Assembly (NCBI RefSeq): GCF_008017415.1
Contig: NZ_VRSV01000002.1
Coordinates: 744,001-808,000, forward strand
From: Microbacterium hatanonis
GTDB taxonomy: Bacteria > Actinomycetota > Actinomycetes > Actinomycetales > Microbacteriaceae
Length of the DNA stretch: 64,000 nucleotides
Reading direction: 5' to 3'
Part shown: positions 44,193 through 52,833 of the stretch, in pieces
Position numbering within the stretch: the first letter of the stretch is position 1
Layout: each line of letters opens with the position of its first letter
Program-made: the position numbers and the translations under genes
The notes under the pieces: model-generated
The model's input: only the letters and a program-made list of their open reading frames with translations
Told to the model about the DNA's origin: nothing
Database searches by the model: none

Positions 44193-45769
44193 GGTGAGAT
44201 CCGCCCGACGGTCACGGTCACCGTGGTCGGCGCGGTCGTGATCGAGATGGTCCCGCCCCGCGCCGTGACCACATCGCGCACCAGAGCGAGCCCGACCCCG
44301 CGCGACCCGTCGGCGTCGGGATGCTTCGTCGAGGCCCCGAACGCGAACGGGTCGGCGAGGGCGGGGTCGAAACCGCTGCCGCTGTCGGCGACGACCAGCT
44401 CGATCAGGTCGGCGCGGGCGTGGAGGCCCAGCCGCGCCCAGGCCGGCTGAGGGCCCGTGTTCGCCGCATCCAGGGCGTTGTCGATCAGGTTGCCGATGAC
44501 CGTCACCGTCTCGGCGGCGGAGAAGGGCAGGCGCGGTGTCGGCTCGTCGACGTCGAGCTCGAGGTGCACGCCGTGTTCGGCGGCATCGTCGAGCTTGCCG
44601 AGCAGCAGTGCCAGCACGACCGCGTCGTCGCTCCCCGCGATCAGACGGTCGGCGAGTCCTTGACGGCCCTCGGTCGACTCGATGATGAGGCGTTGCGCGT
44701 CGTCGATGCGGCCCAGTTCGAGCAGGGCGAGCACGGTGTGGAGGCGGTTGCCGTGCTCGTGGGTCTGGGAGCGCAGGGTCTCGGTGAGCTGGCGCACGCC
44801 GTCGAGCTCGCCGACGAGCGCCTGCAGCTCGGAGCGGTCGCGGAGGGTCATGACCCGCCCGCGCTGGCCGGCGCGCTGCCCGGTGAGATCGCGCGCCTCC
44901 TCCTGGTTCACCAGCAGCACGCGATCGCCGTTGGCGATGGTCTCCTCGACCACGCGTCGCCCGCTCATCAGGGCTTCGCGCAGCGCGGCATCGACCACGA
45001 GGTCGGCCGGATCGACGTCGATGAGACCGGACCGTGCGGGCGGCAGATCGAGCAGATCGGCGGCCTCGTCGTTGTACATGCGGATGCGGCCGGACGCGTC
45101 GGTGACGATGAGCCCCTCGCGGATCGAGTGCAGCACGGTCTCGTAGTTCTCGACCATGCGGCCGAGCGCGTCGGGGGTCAGCGTGCCGGTCACGCGCCGC
45201 GCCGACCGGCGCACGAACAGGGCGCCCAGCACTCCCAGCGCGACGATCGCCGCCGATGCCGCCACGATCACGGGCACGCGGGGCGCGAGCTCGGCCTCGA
45301 CCGACCCGAGGGTCTCTCCGACCGAGAGCAGCCCCACGATCTCGCCGTCGTCGCGGACGGGCACGATCGTGCGCATCGACGGTCCGAGCGTGCCCTCGTA
45401 GATCTCGGTGAGGCTCTCGCCGGCGAGCGCCTCCTCCCGCGAGCCGAGGTACGGGCGGCCGATCTCGGCCGGATCGCGATGGGTCAGGCGCACACCCTCG
45501 GGCGTCATGAACGTGATGAACGACACATGGGCCTCGTCCATGACGGCCTCGGCGAAGGGCTGCAAGGCCGCCGAGTCGCGAGCGCGCACGAGCCCCGGGA
45601 CGCTGGGATCGCGCGAGAGCGTCTCGGCGAGCGCGCTCGTGACCGCGGCCGTCTCGCGCCGACCGGAGTCGGACAGCTGGAACGCGAGGATCGCCGCGAG
45701 GGCGCCGGCGAGAACGATTACGGCGGCGAGGGCGGCGAGGGAGAGGCGAGCGCTGAAGCTCAGCTGCAT
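44189..45769 (-). CDS. CitA/DcuS-type sensor histidine kinase
   Basis: 526 residues. TM1 (LSLAALAAVIVLAGALAAILAF) precedes an extracytoplasmic PDC sensor of about 130 residues (SFITFMTPEGVRLTHRDPAEIGRPY is the carboxylate-binding type), then TM2 (VIVAASAAIVALGVLGALFV), a PAS domain, the SpoOB-like phospho-acceptor histidine in SQTHEHGNRLHTVLALLELG near 340, and ATPase motifs NLIDNALDA, DSGSGFD and GVGLALV. Expected to sense external di- or tricarboxylates. ATG has a strong AGGAGGTGA. Confidence 0.92.
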   Translation of the reverse strand: MQLSFSARLSLAALAAVIVLAGALAAILAFQLSDSGRRETAAVTSALAETLSRDPSVPGLVRARDSAALQPFAEAVMDEAHVSFITFMTPEGVRLTHRDPAEIGRPYLGSREEALAGESLTEIYEGTLGPSMRTIVPVRDDGEIVGLLSVGETLGSVEAELAPRVPVIVAASAAIVALGVLGALFVRRSARRVTGTLTPDALGRMVENYETVLHSIREGLIVTDASGRIRMYNDEAADLLDLPPARSGLIDVDPADLVVDAALREALMSGRRVVEETIANGDRVLLVNQEEARDLTGQRAGQRGRVMTLRDRSELQALVGELDGVRQLTETLRSQTHEHGNRLHTVLALLELGRIDDAQRLIIESTEGRQGLADRLIAGSDDAVVLALLLGKLDDAAEHGVHLELDVDEPTPRLPFSAAETVTVIGNLIDNALDAANTGPQPAWARLGLHARADLIELVVADSGSGFDPALADPFAFGASTKHPDADGSRGVGLALVRDVVTARGGTISITTAPTTVTVTVGRISP

Positions 45770-45907
45770 CCATTCACCTCCTCGCCCGGATCTGCCGAGA
45801 ACAATACGACCACAACTCTGACGGTGCGCCTCGTCGGAGCACAGTCGTTGCATCGCCGGCCCTTCCCGTCGGCGCGACAACGACGTCAGAAAGAGGGATG
45901 GACGCTC

Positions 45908-47341
45908 ATGGCCTTCTCACTCCGCACCACTCGCGACGGTCGCATCCCCCGTCGGATCGACCGCAACCACTGGCTGTACATCGCCGTCATCGTGGCCGTG
46001 GCACTCGGCATCATCGTCGGCCTCGCCGCCCCCGGCATCGCGGTGCAGCTCGAACCCGTCGGCAAGGCGTTCGTCAACCTCATCAAGATGATGATCGCCC
46101 CGGTCATCTTCTGCACGATCGTCGTGGGTATCGGCTCGATCGCGAAGGCGGCCACCGTCGGCAAGATCGGCGGCCTCGCGATGATCTACTTCCTGATCAT
46201 GTCGTCGTTCGCCCTCGTGATCGGGCTCGTCGTCGGCAACATCATCCACCCGGGCGAAGGTCTCGACATCGGGTCGTCGAGCTACCAGGTGGAGGGTGAG
46301 GCGAAGAGCACGACCGACTTCGTGCTCGGCATCATCCCGACCACGTTCTTCTCGGCCTTCACCGGCGGCAGCATCCTGCAGGTGCTCTTCGTGGCCCTCC
46401 TCGTCGGCTTCGCGCTGCAGGCCATGGGCGAGCGCGGCGCGCGCATCGTCGAGTCGGTGCGCAGCTTCCAGGTGCTGGTGTTCCGCATCCTCGGCATGAT
46501 CCTCTGGCTCGCCCCGCTCGGTGCGTTCGGCGCGATCGCCGCCGTGGTCGGCAAGACGGGCGTGCAGGCCATCTTCAGCCTCGGCATCCTGATGTTCGCG
46601 TTCTACCTCACCTGCTTCCTCTTCATCTCGATCGTGCTCGGCACGCTGCTGCTCGTCGTGGCGCGGATCAACATCTTCCAGTTGATGAAGTACCTCGCCC
46701 GCGAGTACCTGCTCATCGTCGGAACCTCGTCGTCGGAGGCCGCCCTCCCGCGCCTCATCGCGAAGATGGAGCACCTCGGTGTCACGAAGCCCGTCGTCGG
46801 CATCACGGTGCCCACCGGTTACTCCTTCAACCTCGACGGCACGGCGATCTACCTGACGATGGCGTCGCTGTTCATCGCCAGCGCCATGGGCCAGCCGATG
46901 GCGCTCGGCGAGCAGATCGGCCTCATGGTCTTCATGATCATCGCCTCGAAGGGCGCCGCGGGCGTCACCGGAGCAGGACTCGCGACCCTCGCCGGCGGTC
47001 TCCAGGCCTACCGCCCCGACCTCGTCGACGGCGTCGGCGTGATCGTCGGCATCGACCGCTTCATGTCGGAGGCCCGCGCCGTCACCAACTTCACCGGAAA
47101 CGCCGTCGCCACCGTGCTCATCGGCACCTGGACGAAGCAGTACGACGCCAGCCGCGGCCGTGAGGTGCTCGCCGGGCGCCTGCCGTTCGACGAGGCCATG
47201 CTCACCGGCGACGGGCACGGCCCCGCCGTCTCGGCGGCCAAGGACGTGGCCGCCGGCGATGAGGTCACCGTCGACACGCAGGCGCTCGACGCCTTCCGCG
47301 CCCGGGCTGCAGCGGGCGCCGCGCCGAAGGGCGACGCGTGA
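45908..47341 (+). CDS. dctA: C4-dicarboxylate:cation symporter
   Basis: 477 residues of the DAACS family with about eight TM helices and two hairpins. The serine-rich hairpin reads LIVGTSSSEAALPRL, the transport motif GYSFNLDGTAIYLT and the second hairpin ASKGAAGVTGAG, followed by DRFMSEARAVTNFTGNAVA. This is the DctA pattern for malate, succinate and fumarate uptake. Divergent from the two-component system, 138 nt apart. Its TGA overlaps the following GTG. Confidence 0.92.
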   Translation: MAFSLRTTRDGRIPRRIDRNHWLYIAVIVAVALGIIVGLAAPGIAVQLEPVGKAFVNLIKMMIAPVIFCTIVVGIGSIAKAATVGKIGGLAMIYFLIMSSFALVIGLVVGNIIHPGEGLDIGSSSYQVEGEAKSTTDFVLGIIPTTFFSAFTGGSILQVLFVALLVGFALQAMGERGARIVESVRSFQVLVFRILGMILWLAPLGAFGAIAAVVGKTGVQAIFSLGILMFAFYLTCFLFISIVLGTLLLVVARINIFQLMKYLAREYLLIVGTSSSEAALPRLIAKMEHLGVTKPVVGITVPTGYSFNLDGTAIYLTMASLFIASAMGQPMALGEQIGLMVFMIIASKGAAGVTGAGLATLAGGLQAYRPDLVDGVGVIVGIDRFMSEARAVTNFTGNAVATVLIGTWTKQYDASRGREVLAGRLPFDEAMLTGDGHGPAVSAAKDVAAGDEVTVDTQALDAFRARAAAGAAPKGDA

Positions 47342-48195
47342 GCTCGACGATCACGAGCGCTGCGGTGGGGGCGGAGTCATCCGCTCCCACCGCGGCGCGG
47401 ACCGGCGCCGTGGCGTTCACCCACGCGCGCACCTGGCTCCTGCGCTCGCCGCTGATCGCCGCGGCCGAATATCCGGCGGACGTGCTCGTCCTCGATCTCG
47501 AGGACGGTCTCCCCGCCGCCCGGAAGGCCGAGGGGCGCGAGAGGGCGCTGTGGATGCTTCTCGGCTCTGCCGCCGGCGCCTGGTTACGCATCAGCCCGCC
47601 CGGCACGGCCGACGGCCTCGCCGATCTCGACCTCTGCCGGCGCGCCGGCGACGCCCTCGGCGGTGTCGTACTCGCGATGTGCGGCGGCCCCGACGACGTC
47701 GAGCGCGTCTCGGCCGTCCTCGGCGACGAGGTGCCCATCGTGCCGATGATCGAATCGGCGGCGGCGCTCCTGGCCGCTCCCGGGATCGCCGCGCACCCCC
47801 GCACCGCGCGTCTCGCGTTCGGCACGGGCGACTTCCGCCGCGACACCGGGATGGCGGCCGATCGGATGGCGCTGGCGTGGCCGCGGGCGCAGCTGACCGT
47901 CGCGAGCGCCGCCGCGGGCCTCCCCGGTCCGATCGACGGTCCGTGCGGAGACGTCGCCGCGGCCCGCGACGCCGCCGACCACGCACTGGCGATGGGCTTC
48001 ACGGGTACGCTCGCCCTCGACCCGGCCGCCGTCGCCGGCGCGCACGCGGGCTTCACCCCTTCTCCGGCGGCCATCGCGCAGGCCCGCGAACTCGCCGAGG
48101 CGACTCCCGCGGGCGACGTCGACGGCTCGTACGCCCCGGCCCTCGCCCGGGCGCGCGCCCTGCTGGCCCGCGCCGCCGCGCTGGGCGCTCTCTAG
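47338..48195 (+). CDS. HpcH/HpaI aldolase family, CitE-like lyase
   Basis: 285 residues. The TIM-barrel lyase pattern of citrate lyase beta/malyl-CoA lyase is visible: SPLIAAAEYPADVLVLDLEDGLP, ISPPGTADGL, VPMIESAAALLA and AFGTGDFRRDTGM, with acidic magnesium ligands. No alpha or gamma citrate lyase genes are here, so it is one of the stand-alone CitE-like proteins, acting perhaps on a short acyl-CoA such as malyl- or citramalyl-CoA. GTGA-coupled to dctA, which suggests the substrate derives from the imported dicarboxylate. Confidence 0.85.
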   Translation: MSSTITSAAVGAESSAPTAARTGAVAFTHARTWLLRSPLIAAAEYPADVLVLDLEDGLPAARKAEGRERALWMLLGSAAGAWLRISPPGTADGLADLDLCRRAGDALGGVVLAMCGGPDDVERVSAVLGDEVPIVPMIESAAALLAAPGIAAHPRTARLAFGTGDFRRDTGMAADRMALAWPRAQLTVASAAAGLPGPIDGPCGDVAAARDAADHALAMGFTGTLALDPAAVAGAHAGFTPSPAAIAQARELAEATPAGDVDGSYAPALARARALLARAAALGAL

Positions 48196-48213
48196 CGCGC
48201 AGCATCCAATCAT

Positions 48214-48297
48214 CGTCGAGACGCCGTCGTGTCGCCGAACCGACAGCTGCTTGACGCAGGGTGCAAGTCATCTCGGCGAGACGACACGGTCTCGACG
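48214..48297 (+). terminator. Imperfect 25-bp hairpin after the CitE-like gene
   Basis: Arms 48214-48238 and 48273-48297 pair over 9 bp, a 3/3 internal loop, then 12 of 13 bp, with a 34-nt loop. Probable terminator between dctA-lyase and the ATP-grasp operon. Confidence 0.55.
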
Positions 48298-48354
48298 CAA
48301 GAGAGGGGCCCCCGGATGCTGCGGGGCGAAACAATGCCGCAACACGGGCGGGGA

Positions 48355-48360
48355 TAGGCT
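48355..48360 (+). promoter_or_regulatory. -10 element of ATP-grasp operon (leaderless)
   Basis: TAGGCT with 6 nt to the ATG at 48367. Same hexamer and spacing as putA. Confidence 0.6.
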
Positions 48361-48366
48361 CAGGGG

Positions 48367-50088
48367 ATGGGCGACCTGTTCGACGGATACGGCTCCACGC
48401 TGGCGCCGCGCAAGACGGCGTCGGGGGTACCCGCCTTCGACGAGATGTTCGGCCACCCCGCTCATCCCGGTGAGGCGGCCGAGTCGCGCACCGCGTACCG
48501 CGAGCTCTATCAGGCGCTCGCGAAGATGACGCAGGAAGAGCTGCGCGGTCGCACCGACTCGCTCGCGAGCTCGTACCTCGCGCAGGGCGTCACGTTCGAC
48601 TTCGCCGGCGAGGAGCGCCCCTTCCCCCTCGACGCGGTGCCGCGCGTGATCACCTACGACGAATGGTCGAAGGTCGAAGCCGGCGTCAAGCAGCGGGTCA
48701 AGGCGCTCGAGGCGTTCCTCGACGACGCCTACGGCCACCAGCACGCCGTGCGCGACGGCGTCATCCCCGCGCGTCTCATCTCGTCATCGCAGTACTTCTA
48801 CCGCCAGGCCGCGGGTATCCGCAGCGCGAACGGCGTGCGCATCCAGGTCTCGGGCATCGACCTCATCCGTGACGAGAACGGCGAGATGCGGGTGCTCGAA
48901 GACAACGTGCGCGTGCCCTCGGGCGTGAGCTATGTGATCTCGAATCGCCGCGTGATGGCGCAGACCCTTCCCGAGCTCTTCGTCTCGATGCGCGTGCGCC
49001 CCGTCGGCGACTACCCGAACAAGCTCCTCGCCGCCCTGCGTGCCTCGGCCCCGCCCGGGATCGAAGACCCGAACGTCGTCGTGCTCACCCCGGGTGTGTA
49101 CAACTCGGCGTACTTCGAGCACACACTGCTCGCGCGTCTCATGGGGGTCGAGCTCGTGGAGGGGCGCGACCTGCTCACCGCCGGCGGCAAGGTCTTCATG
49201 CGAACCACCCGCGGTCCGCAGCGCGTCGACGTCATCTACCGTCGTGTCGACGACGAGTTCCTCGACCCGCTGCAGTTCCGCGCAGACTCGATGCTCGGCG
49301 CCCCGGGTCTCATGCTGGCCGCACGCCTGGGCAACGTCACGATCGCGAACGCGGTCGGCAACGGCGTCGCCGACGACAAGCTCGTCTACACCTACGTGCC
49401 CGACCTCATCCGGTACTACCTGGCCGAGGAGCCCATCCTCAAGAACGTCGACACGTGGCGCCTCGAAGACCCCAACGCGCTCGAGGAGGTGCTCGACAGG
49501 CTCGACCAGCTCGTGGTCAAGCCCGTCGACGGGTCGGGCGGCAAGGGGCTGGTCGTCGGGCCCGATGCGTCGCCCTCCGAACTCGAGAAGCTGCGCAAGC
49601 GCCTCCTCGCCGATCCGCGCGGCTGGATCGCGCAGCCGGTGGTCATGCTGTCGACGATCCCCACTCTCGTCGAGGACGGCATGCGTCCGCGCCACGCCGA
49701 CCTGCGGCCCTTCGCGGTCAACGACGGCGAAGACGTCTGGGTGCTGCCGGGCGGACTCACCCGCGTCGCGCTCCCCGAGGGGCAGCTCGTGGTGAACTCG
49801 AGCCAGGGCGGCGGATCGAAGGACACCTGGATCGTCGGCGGATCGGCCCCGGGCCACGTCGAGTACGGGCAGGGCGTCGGACTCGCCGGGCTCGTCGCCG
49901 ATCAGGCGGCGACGGTGACCGAGGCGATCCCGATCATCTACGACGGACAGCCCGCGCCGGTCGTATCGCCGCACGACCGCCCTCTCTCGCGCAGCGAGCA
50001 GCAGGAGCAGCAGCAGCAGTCCGACCCCGAGCACGGTCCGCAGGCCGAACAGCAGCAGCAGCAGGCGCAGGACGGTGTCGGATGCTGA
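48367..50088 (+). CDS. Circularly permuted ATP-grasp family protein
   Basis: 573 residues. The ATP-grasp core begins near 170 with VRIQVSGIDLIRDENGEMRVLEDNVRVPSG-like elements and includes LVVKPVDGSGGKGLVVGP near 390 and VLPGGLTRVA. The family is predicted to form amide bonds on peptides or amino acids; no member function is certain from this sequence. The last 35 residues are Gln-rich (QQEQQQQ, AEQQQQQAQ) and likely disordered. Its end overlaps the next start by 7 nt. First of three genes with alpha-E and transglutaminase. Confidence 0.9.
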   Translation: MGDLFDGYGSTLAPRKTASGVPAFDEMFGHPAHPGEAAESRTAYRELYQALAKMTQEELRGRTDSLASSYLAQGVTFDFAGEERPFPLDAVPRVITYDEWSKVEAGVKQRVKALEAFLDDAYGHQHAVRDGVIPARLISSSQYFYRQAAGIRSANGVRIQVSGIDLIRDENGEMRVLEDNVRVPSGVSYVISNRRVMAQTLPELFVSMRVRPVGDYPNKLLAALRASAPPGIEDPNVVVLTPGVYNSAYFEHTLLARLMGVELVEGRDLLTAGGKVFMRTTRGPQRVDVIYRRVDDEFLDPLQFRADSMLGAPGLMLAARLGNVTIANAVGNGVADDKLVYTYVPDLIRYYLAEEPILKNVDTWRLEDPNALEEVLDRLDQLVVKPVDGSGGKGLVVGPDASPSELEKLRKRLLADPRGWIAQPVVMLSTIPTLVEDGMRPRHADLRPFAVNDGEDVWVLPGGLTRVALPEGQLVVNSSQGGGSKDTWIVGGSAPGHVEYGQGVGLAGLVADQAATVTEAIPIIYDGQPAPVVSPHDRPLSRSEQQEQQQQSDPEHGPQAEQQQQQAQDGVGC

Positions 50089-51014
50089 GTCGCATCGCAG
50101 AATCTCTGTTCTGGATCGGGCGCTACATCGAGCGCAGCGACGGCACCGCGCGCATCCTCGACGTGCACCTGCAGCTGCTTCTCGAAGACCCCTGGATCGA
50201 CGAGGACACCGCCTGCCGCTCGCTGCTGAGCGTGATGGGCTCCGCCCAGCCCGAGGGTCTCGAGCACGTGCGGCGCGAAGACGTGCTGCAGCGCCTGGCG
50301 ATCGACCGCATGAACCCGGCGAGCATCTCGTACGCCCTCACGGCCGCGCGCGAGAACGCCCGACGCGCGCGCGAGATCGTCTCCACCGAGCTGTGGGAGA
50401 CCCTGAACACCTCGAACTCGCGCATGCCGCGGCGCCTCCAGACCGAGAAGGTGTCGGAGTTCTTCGGCTGGGTGCGCGAACGCGCCGCCCTCGCCGTCGG
50501 CATCGTCGACTCCTCCACCAGCCGTGACGAGGCGTGGCAGTTCTTCACCCTCGGGCGCAGCATCGAACGGGCCGATATGACGGCGCGGCTTCTCGCGACG
50601 CGGTCGCTCACCGAAGCATCCGGGCCGTCGTGGACCACCATCCTGCGCTCGTGCGGGGCGTACGAGCCGTACCTGCGCACCTACCGCGGCATGCCCAGCG
50701 CGCACAACGCCGCCGAGTTCCTGCTGCTCGACCGTCTCTTCCCCCGCTCGATCATCTACTCGATCCAGCGCGCGGAGGAGTGCATGAGCCTCATCGACCC
50801 GCGCGCCGATCGCGTCGGGCACTCGAACACGGTGCTGCGGGCGCTCGGGCAGATCCGCAACGACCTCGAGTACAGCCCCATCAGCGACGTGCTCACCGAG
50901 CTGCCGCACCACATGAAGCGAGTGCAGAAGGTGACGCGCGAAGCATCAGAGGCGATCCGCCAGCGGTTCTTCCCGACGCAGGCGGAGCCCAGCTGGATCG
51001 GAGAGATCTCGTGA
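50082..51014 (+). CDS. Alpha-E domain protein
   Basis: 310 residues, all-helical. MLSRIAESLFWIGRYIERSDGTARILDVHL is the hallmark opening, with internal repetition (FFTLGRSIERADMTARLLATR), and YRGMPSAHNAAEFLLLDRLFPRSIIYSI later. Biochemical role unknown; the family is always found beside the permuted ATP-grasp gene. ATG at 50082 overlaps the ATP-grasp stop by 7 nt. Confidence 0.9.
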   Translation: MLSRIAESLFWIGRYIERSDGTARILDVHLQLLLEDPWIDEDTACRSLLSVMGSAQPEGLEHVRREDVLQRLAIDRMNPASISYALTAARENARRAREIVSTELWETLNTSNSRMPRRLQTEKVSEFFGWVRERAALAVGIVDSSTSRDEAWQFFTLGRSIERADMTARLLATRSLTEASGPSWTTILRSCGAYEPYLRTYRGMPSAHNAAEFLLLDRLFPRSIIYSIQRAEECMSLIDPRADRVGHSNTVLRALGQIRNDLEYSPISDVLTELPHHMKRVQKVTREASEAIRQRFFPTQAEPSWIGEIS

Positions 51015-51036
51015 TGGTTCGACAGGCTCACCAACC
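51015..51036 (+). repeat. Second copy of TTCGACAGGCTCA core repeat
   Basis: GGTTCGACAGGCTCACCAACC follows directly the stop of the alpha-E gene. Its 13-nt core is identical to the insert within ddaH. Confidence 0.6.
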
Positions 51037-51066
51037 GGGGCGGCCCCCCCACGGGCGGGGGCAGGC

Positions 51067-51912
51067 ATGAAGAGACTGCGCATCGAGCACTCGACCGGCT
51101 TCTCGTACCAGGGCGACGTGTCGGCCTCGTACAACGAGGCGCGGATGCTGCCGGTCTCGACCGACAGTCAGTTCGTGCTGAGTTCGTCGCTCGACATCGA
51201 CCCCTCGACGTCGGTGAATCAGTACATCGACTACTTCGGCACCCGAGTAAGCGCTTTCGACGTGCTCTCGCCCCACGACGACCTGAGCATCACCGCTCGT
51301 TCGCTCGTCGAGGTGCGACCGCGGCCGATCCAGCACGTCGACCTGACGTGGGAGTCGCTGGCGACCGAGGCCGAACGCTCGATCGCGACGGTGGAGCAGC
51401 TCACGCAGACGGCACGCACGCGGCCCCATCCCGAGGTCGCGGAGATCGCCCGATCCATCGCCGGTCAGCACGATCACCCGGGCACCGCGGCGCACGCGAT
51501 CGCCGAGGCCCTCGGCGACGCGGTCGAGTACATGCACGGCGTGACCAGCGTGCTCTCCACGGCTCACGAGGCGTGGGTCGCGCGCAAGGGCGTGTGCCAG
51601 GACATCGCGCACATCACCCTCGGCGCACTCCGCGAGGTGGGGATCCCCGCCCGGTACGTCTCGGGTTACCTGCACCCGCGCCCGAACGCCGAGGTAGGCG
51701 TGGCCGTGACGGGCGAGTCGCACGCGTGGGTGGAGTGGTTCGCCGGAGACTGGCAGGGCTTCGACCCCACGAACAACATCGAGATCGGCGATCGTCACGT
51801 GCTGGTGGGTCGCGGGCGCGACTACAACGACGTTCCGCCGCTGCGCGGCGTGTACGCCGGTCCGTTCAAGTCGGCGCTGAACGTGAAGGTGACGATCACC
51901 CGCGAGATGTGA
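51067..51912 (+). CDS. Transglutaminase-like cysteine protease family protein
   Basis: 281 residues. An N-terminal beta domain (LRIEHSTGFSYQGDVSASYNEARMLP) precedes a transglutaminase core whose triad is visible: cysteine in RKGVCQDIAHI near 180, histidine in ESHAWVEWF near 220 and aspartate in GFDPTNN. Such proteins usually act as peptidases or amidotransferases. Third gene of the ATP-grasp/alpha-E set. The last 17 nt overlap the convergent gene. Confidence 0.92.
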   Translation: MKRLRIEHSTGFSYQGDVSASYNEARMLPVSTDSQFVLSSSLDIDPSTSVNQYIDYFGTRVSAFDVLSPHDDLSITARSLVEVRPRPIQHVDLTWESLATEAERSIATVEQLTQTARTRPHPEVAEIARSIAGQHDHPGTAAHAIAEALGDAVEYMHGVTSVLSTAHEAWVARKGVCQDIAHITLGALREVGIPARYVSGYLHPRPNAEVGVAVTGESHAWVEWFAGDWQGFDPTNNIEIGDRHVLVGRGRDYNDVPPLRGVYAGPFKSALNVKVTITREM

Positions 51913-52255
51913 GCGGGCGGAGCGTGTCGTCGCTCGCGGGGAAGCCGACCGCGTAGAAGACCTGGGGCGCGGTCATGTCGCCCCCGTCGTCCTTCTTCAC
52001 GCGGATGCCGGCGGGTGAGACCTCTGCGATCCTCACGCGCAGCCACGAGCCGTCGTCCAGTCGCATCTCGTGGGGGTCGGCGAGGTAGCCGATCCCGAGC
52101 TCGTCGAGGGTCTCCTCCGCCAGCATCCAGTCGACGATTCCGGTGCGTGGGCGCCCGAGCAGGTCGATAGCGACGAACCCGTCGTCGGCGGGCCTGATCC
52201 ACCCCACGCGCTCGCCGTCGTCGGAACGGCGGCGCTCGATCCCCTCGGCGTCCAC
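51896..52255 (-). CDS. Hypothetical protein, 119 residues
   Basis: GTG start at 52255, 3 nt after the stop of the preceding gene, so the two form an operon. Small soluble, beta-rich and acidic; no recognised domain. Features include VGWIRPADDGFVAIDLLGRP and LDELGIGYLADPHEMRLDDGSWLRVRIAEV, typical of small Microbacteriaceae-specific proteins. Ends inside the transglutaminase gene. Confidence 0.7.
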   Translation of the reverse strand: MDAEGIERRRSDDGERVGWIRPADDGFVAIDLLGRPRTGIVDWMLAEETLDELGIGYLADPHEMRLDDGSWLRVRIAEVSPAGIRVKKDDGGDMTAPQVFYAVGFPASDDTLRPLTSRG

Positions 52256-52258
52256 GGG

Positions 52259-52567
52259 TCAGGCCTGCATGTGTGCGGGAGGTGCCGAGCGGATGCTGCC
52301 ACGGAGGAACGGCAGCCACGGAGCCCGGTACACGAGCGAGCGGTCATCCGTGGAGAGCGTGAGCTCCGCCTGCCCGAACCGCCAGACGCGGTTGAAGAGG
52401 AAGATCGCGACGGTCGCGCCGTCGCTCGGCACCTGCCACGTGCCGAGGCCCCACTGGGTCGGCTGGCCGCGCCCGTCGAGCACGAGGGTCGGGCGCACGC
52501 CCGCGTAGAGCGCGAACCAGGGCTTGCGCAGGGTCAGCTCGATGCGACGGGTCGTCGGGGCGGTCAT
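52259..52567 (-). CDS. Hypothetical protein, 102 residues
   Basis: ATG at 52567 (MTAPTTRRIELTLRKPW). Small beta-rich protein with FALYAGVRPTLVLDGRGQPTQWGLGTWQVP and VAIFLFNRVWRFGQAELTL. It is not a recognised family. Start chosen because the upstream frame crosses a repeat element. First of a two-gene operon with the 119-residue protein. Confidence 0.7.
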   Translation of the reverse strand: MTAPTTRRIELTLRKPWFALYAGVRPTLVLDGRGQPTQWGLGTWQVPSDGATVAIFLFNRVWRFGQAELTLSTDDRSLVYRAPWLPFLRGSIRSAPPAHMQA

Positions 52568-52617
52568 CCCGCCGACGTTACGGGTCTCGTCGCGCGAGTG
52601 CCAGTGCGAGCCTCCAC

Positions 52618-52700
52618 CCCGAGAACACGACCTCCGCCCGAGAGCACGGCGTGCGTGCGTCCTCAACCCGTGCGCTCGGGCGCTCGCCGTGCGCTCGGGG
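52618..52700. repeat. 83-nt palindromic element, copy B
   Basis: Same length and layout as 30600-30682: two CCGAGNNCACG units, a 17-nt spacer, then CCCGTGCGCTCGGG and CCGTGCGCTCGGGG. Outer and inner arms are complementary, allowing nested stems. It lies between divergent genes, so it is not a simple terminator. Confidence 0.75.
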
Positions 52701-52833
52701 GAACGCTCGGCGTAGGGATCGGCACGCCGTGGGCGCAAGGGGTTTCCTCGGACGGCGAATCGGGTGAGAGTGGAGCATCCAGCCGCCGCCCGTGGGCGGT
52801 GACGAGTTCGCGACGAAGCGAGAGGTGCTCCGC

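Noticed and set aside
49990..50075. CAG-rich tract as a simple repeat or assembly error
   Set aside because: The tract is in frame, mixed with other codons and simply encodes the Gln-rich tail of the ATP-grasp protein.
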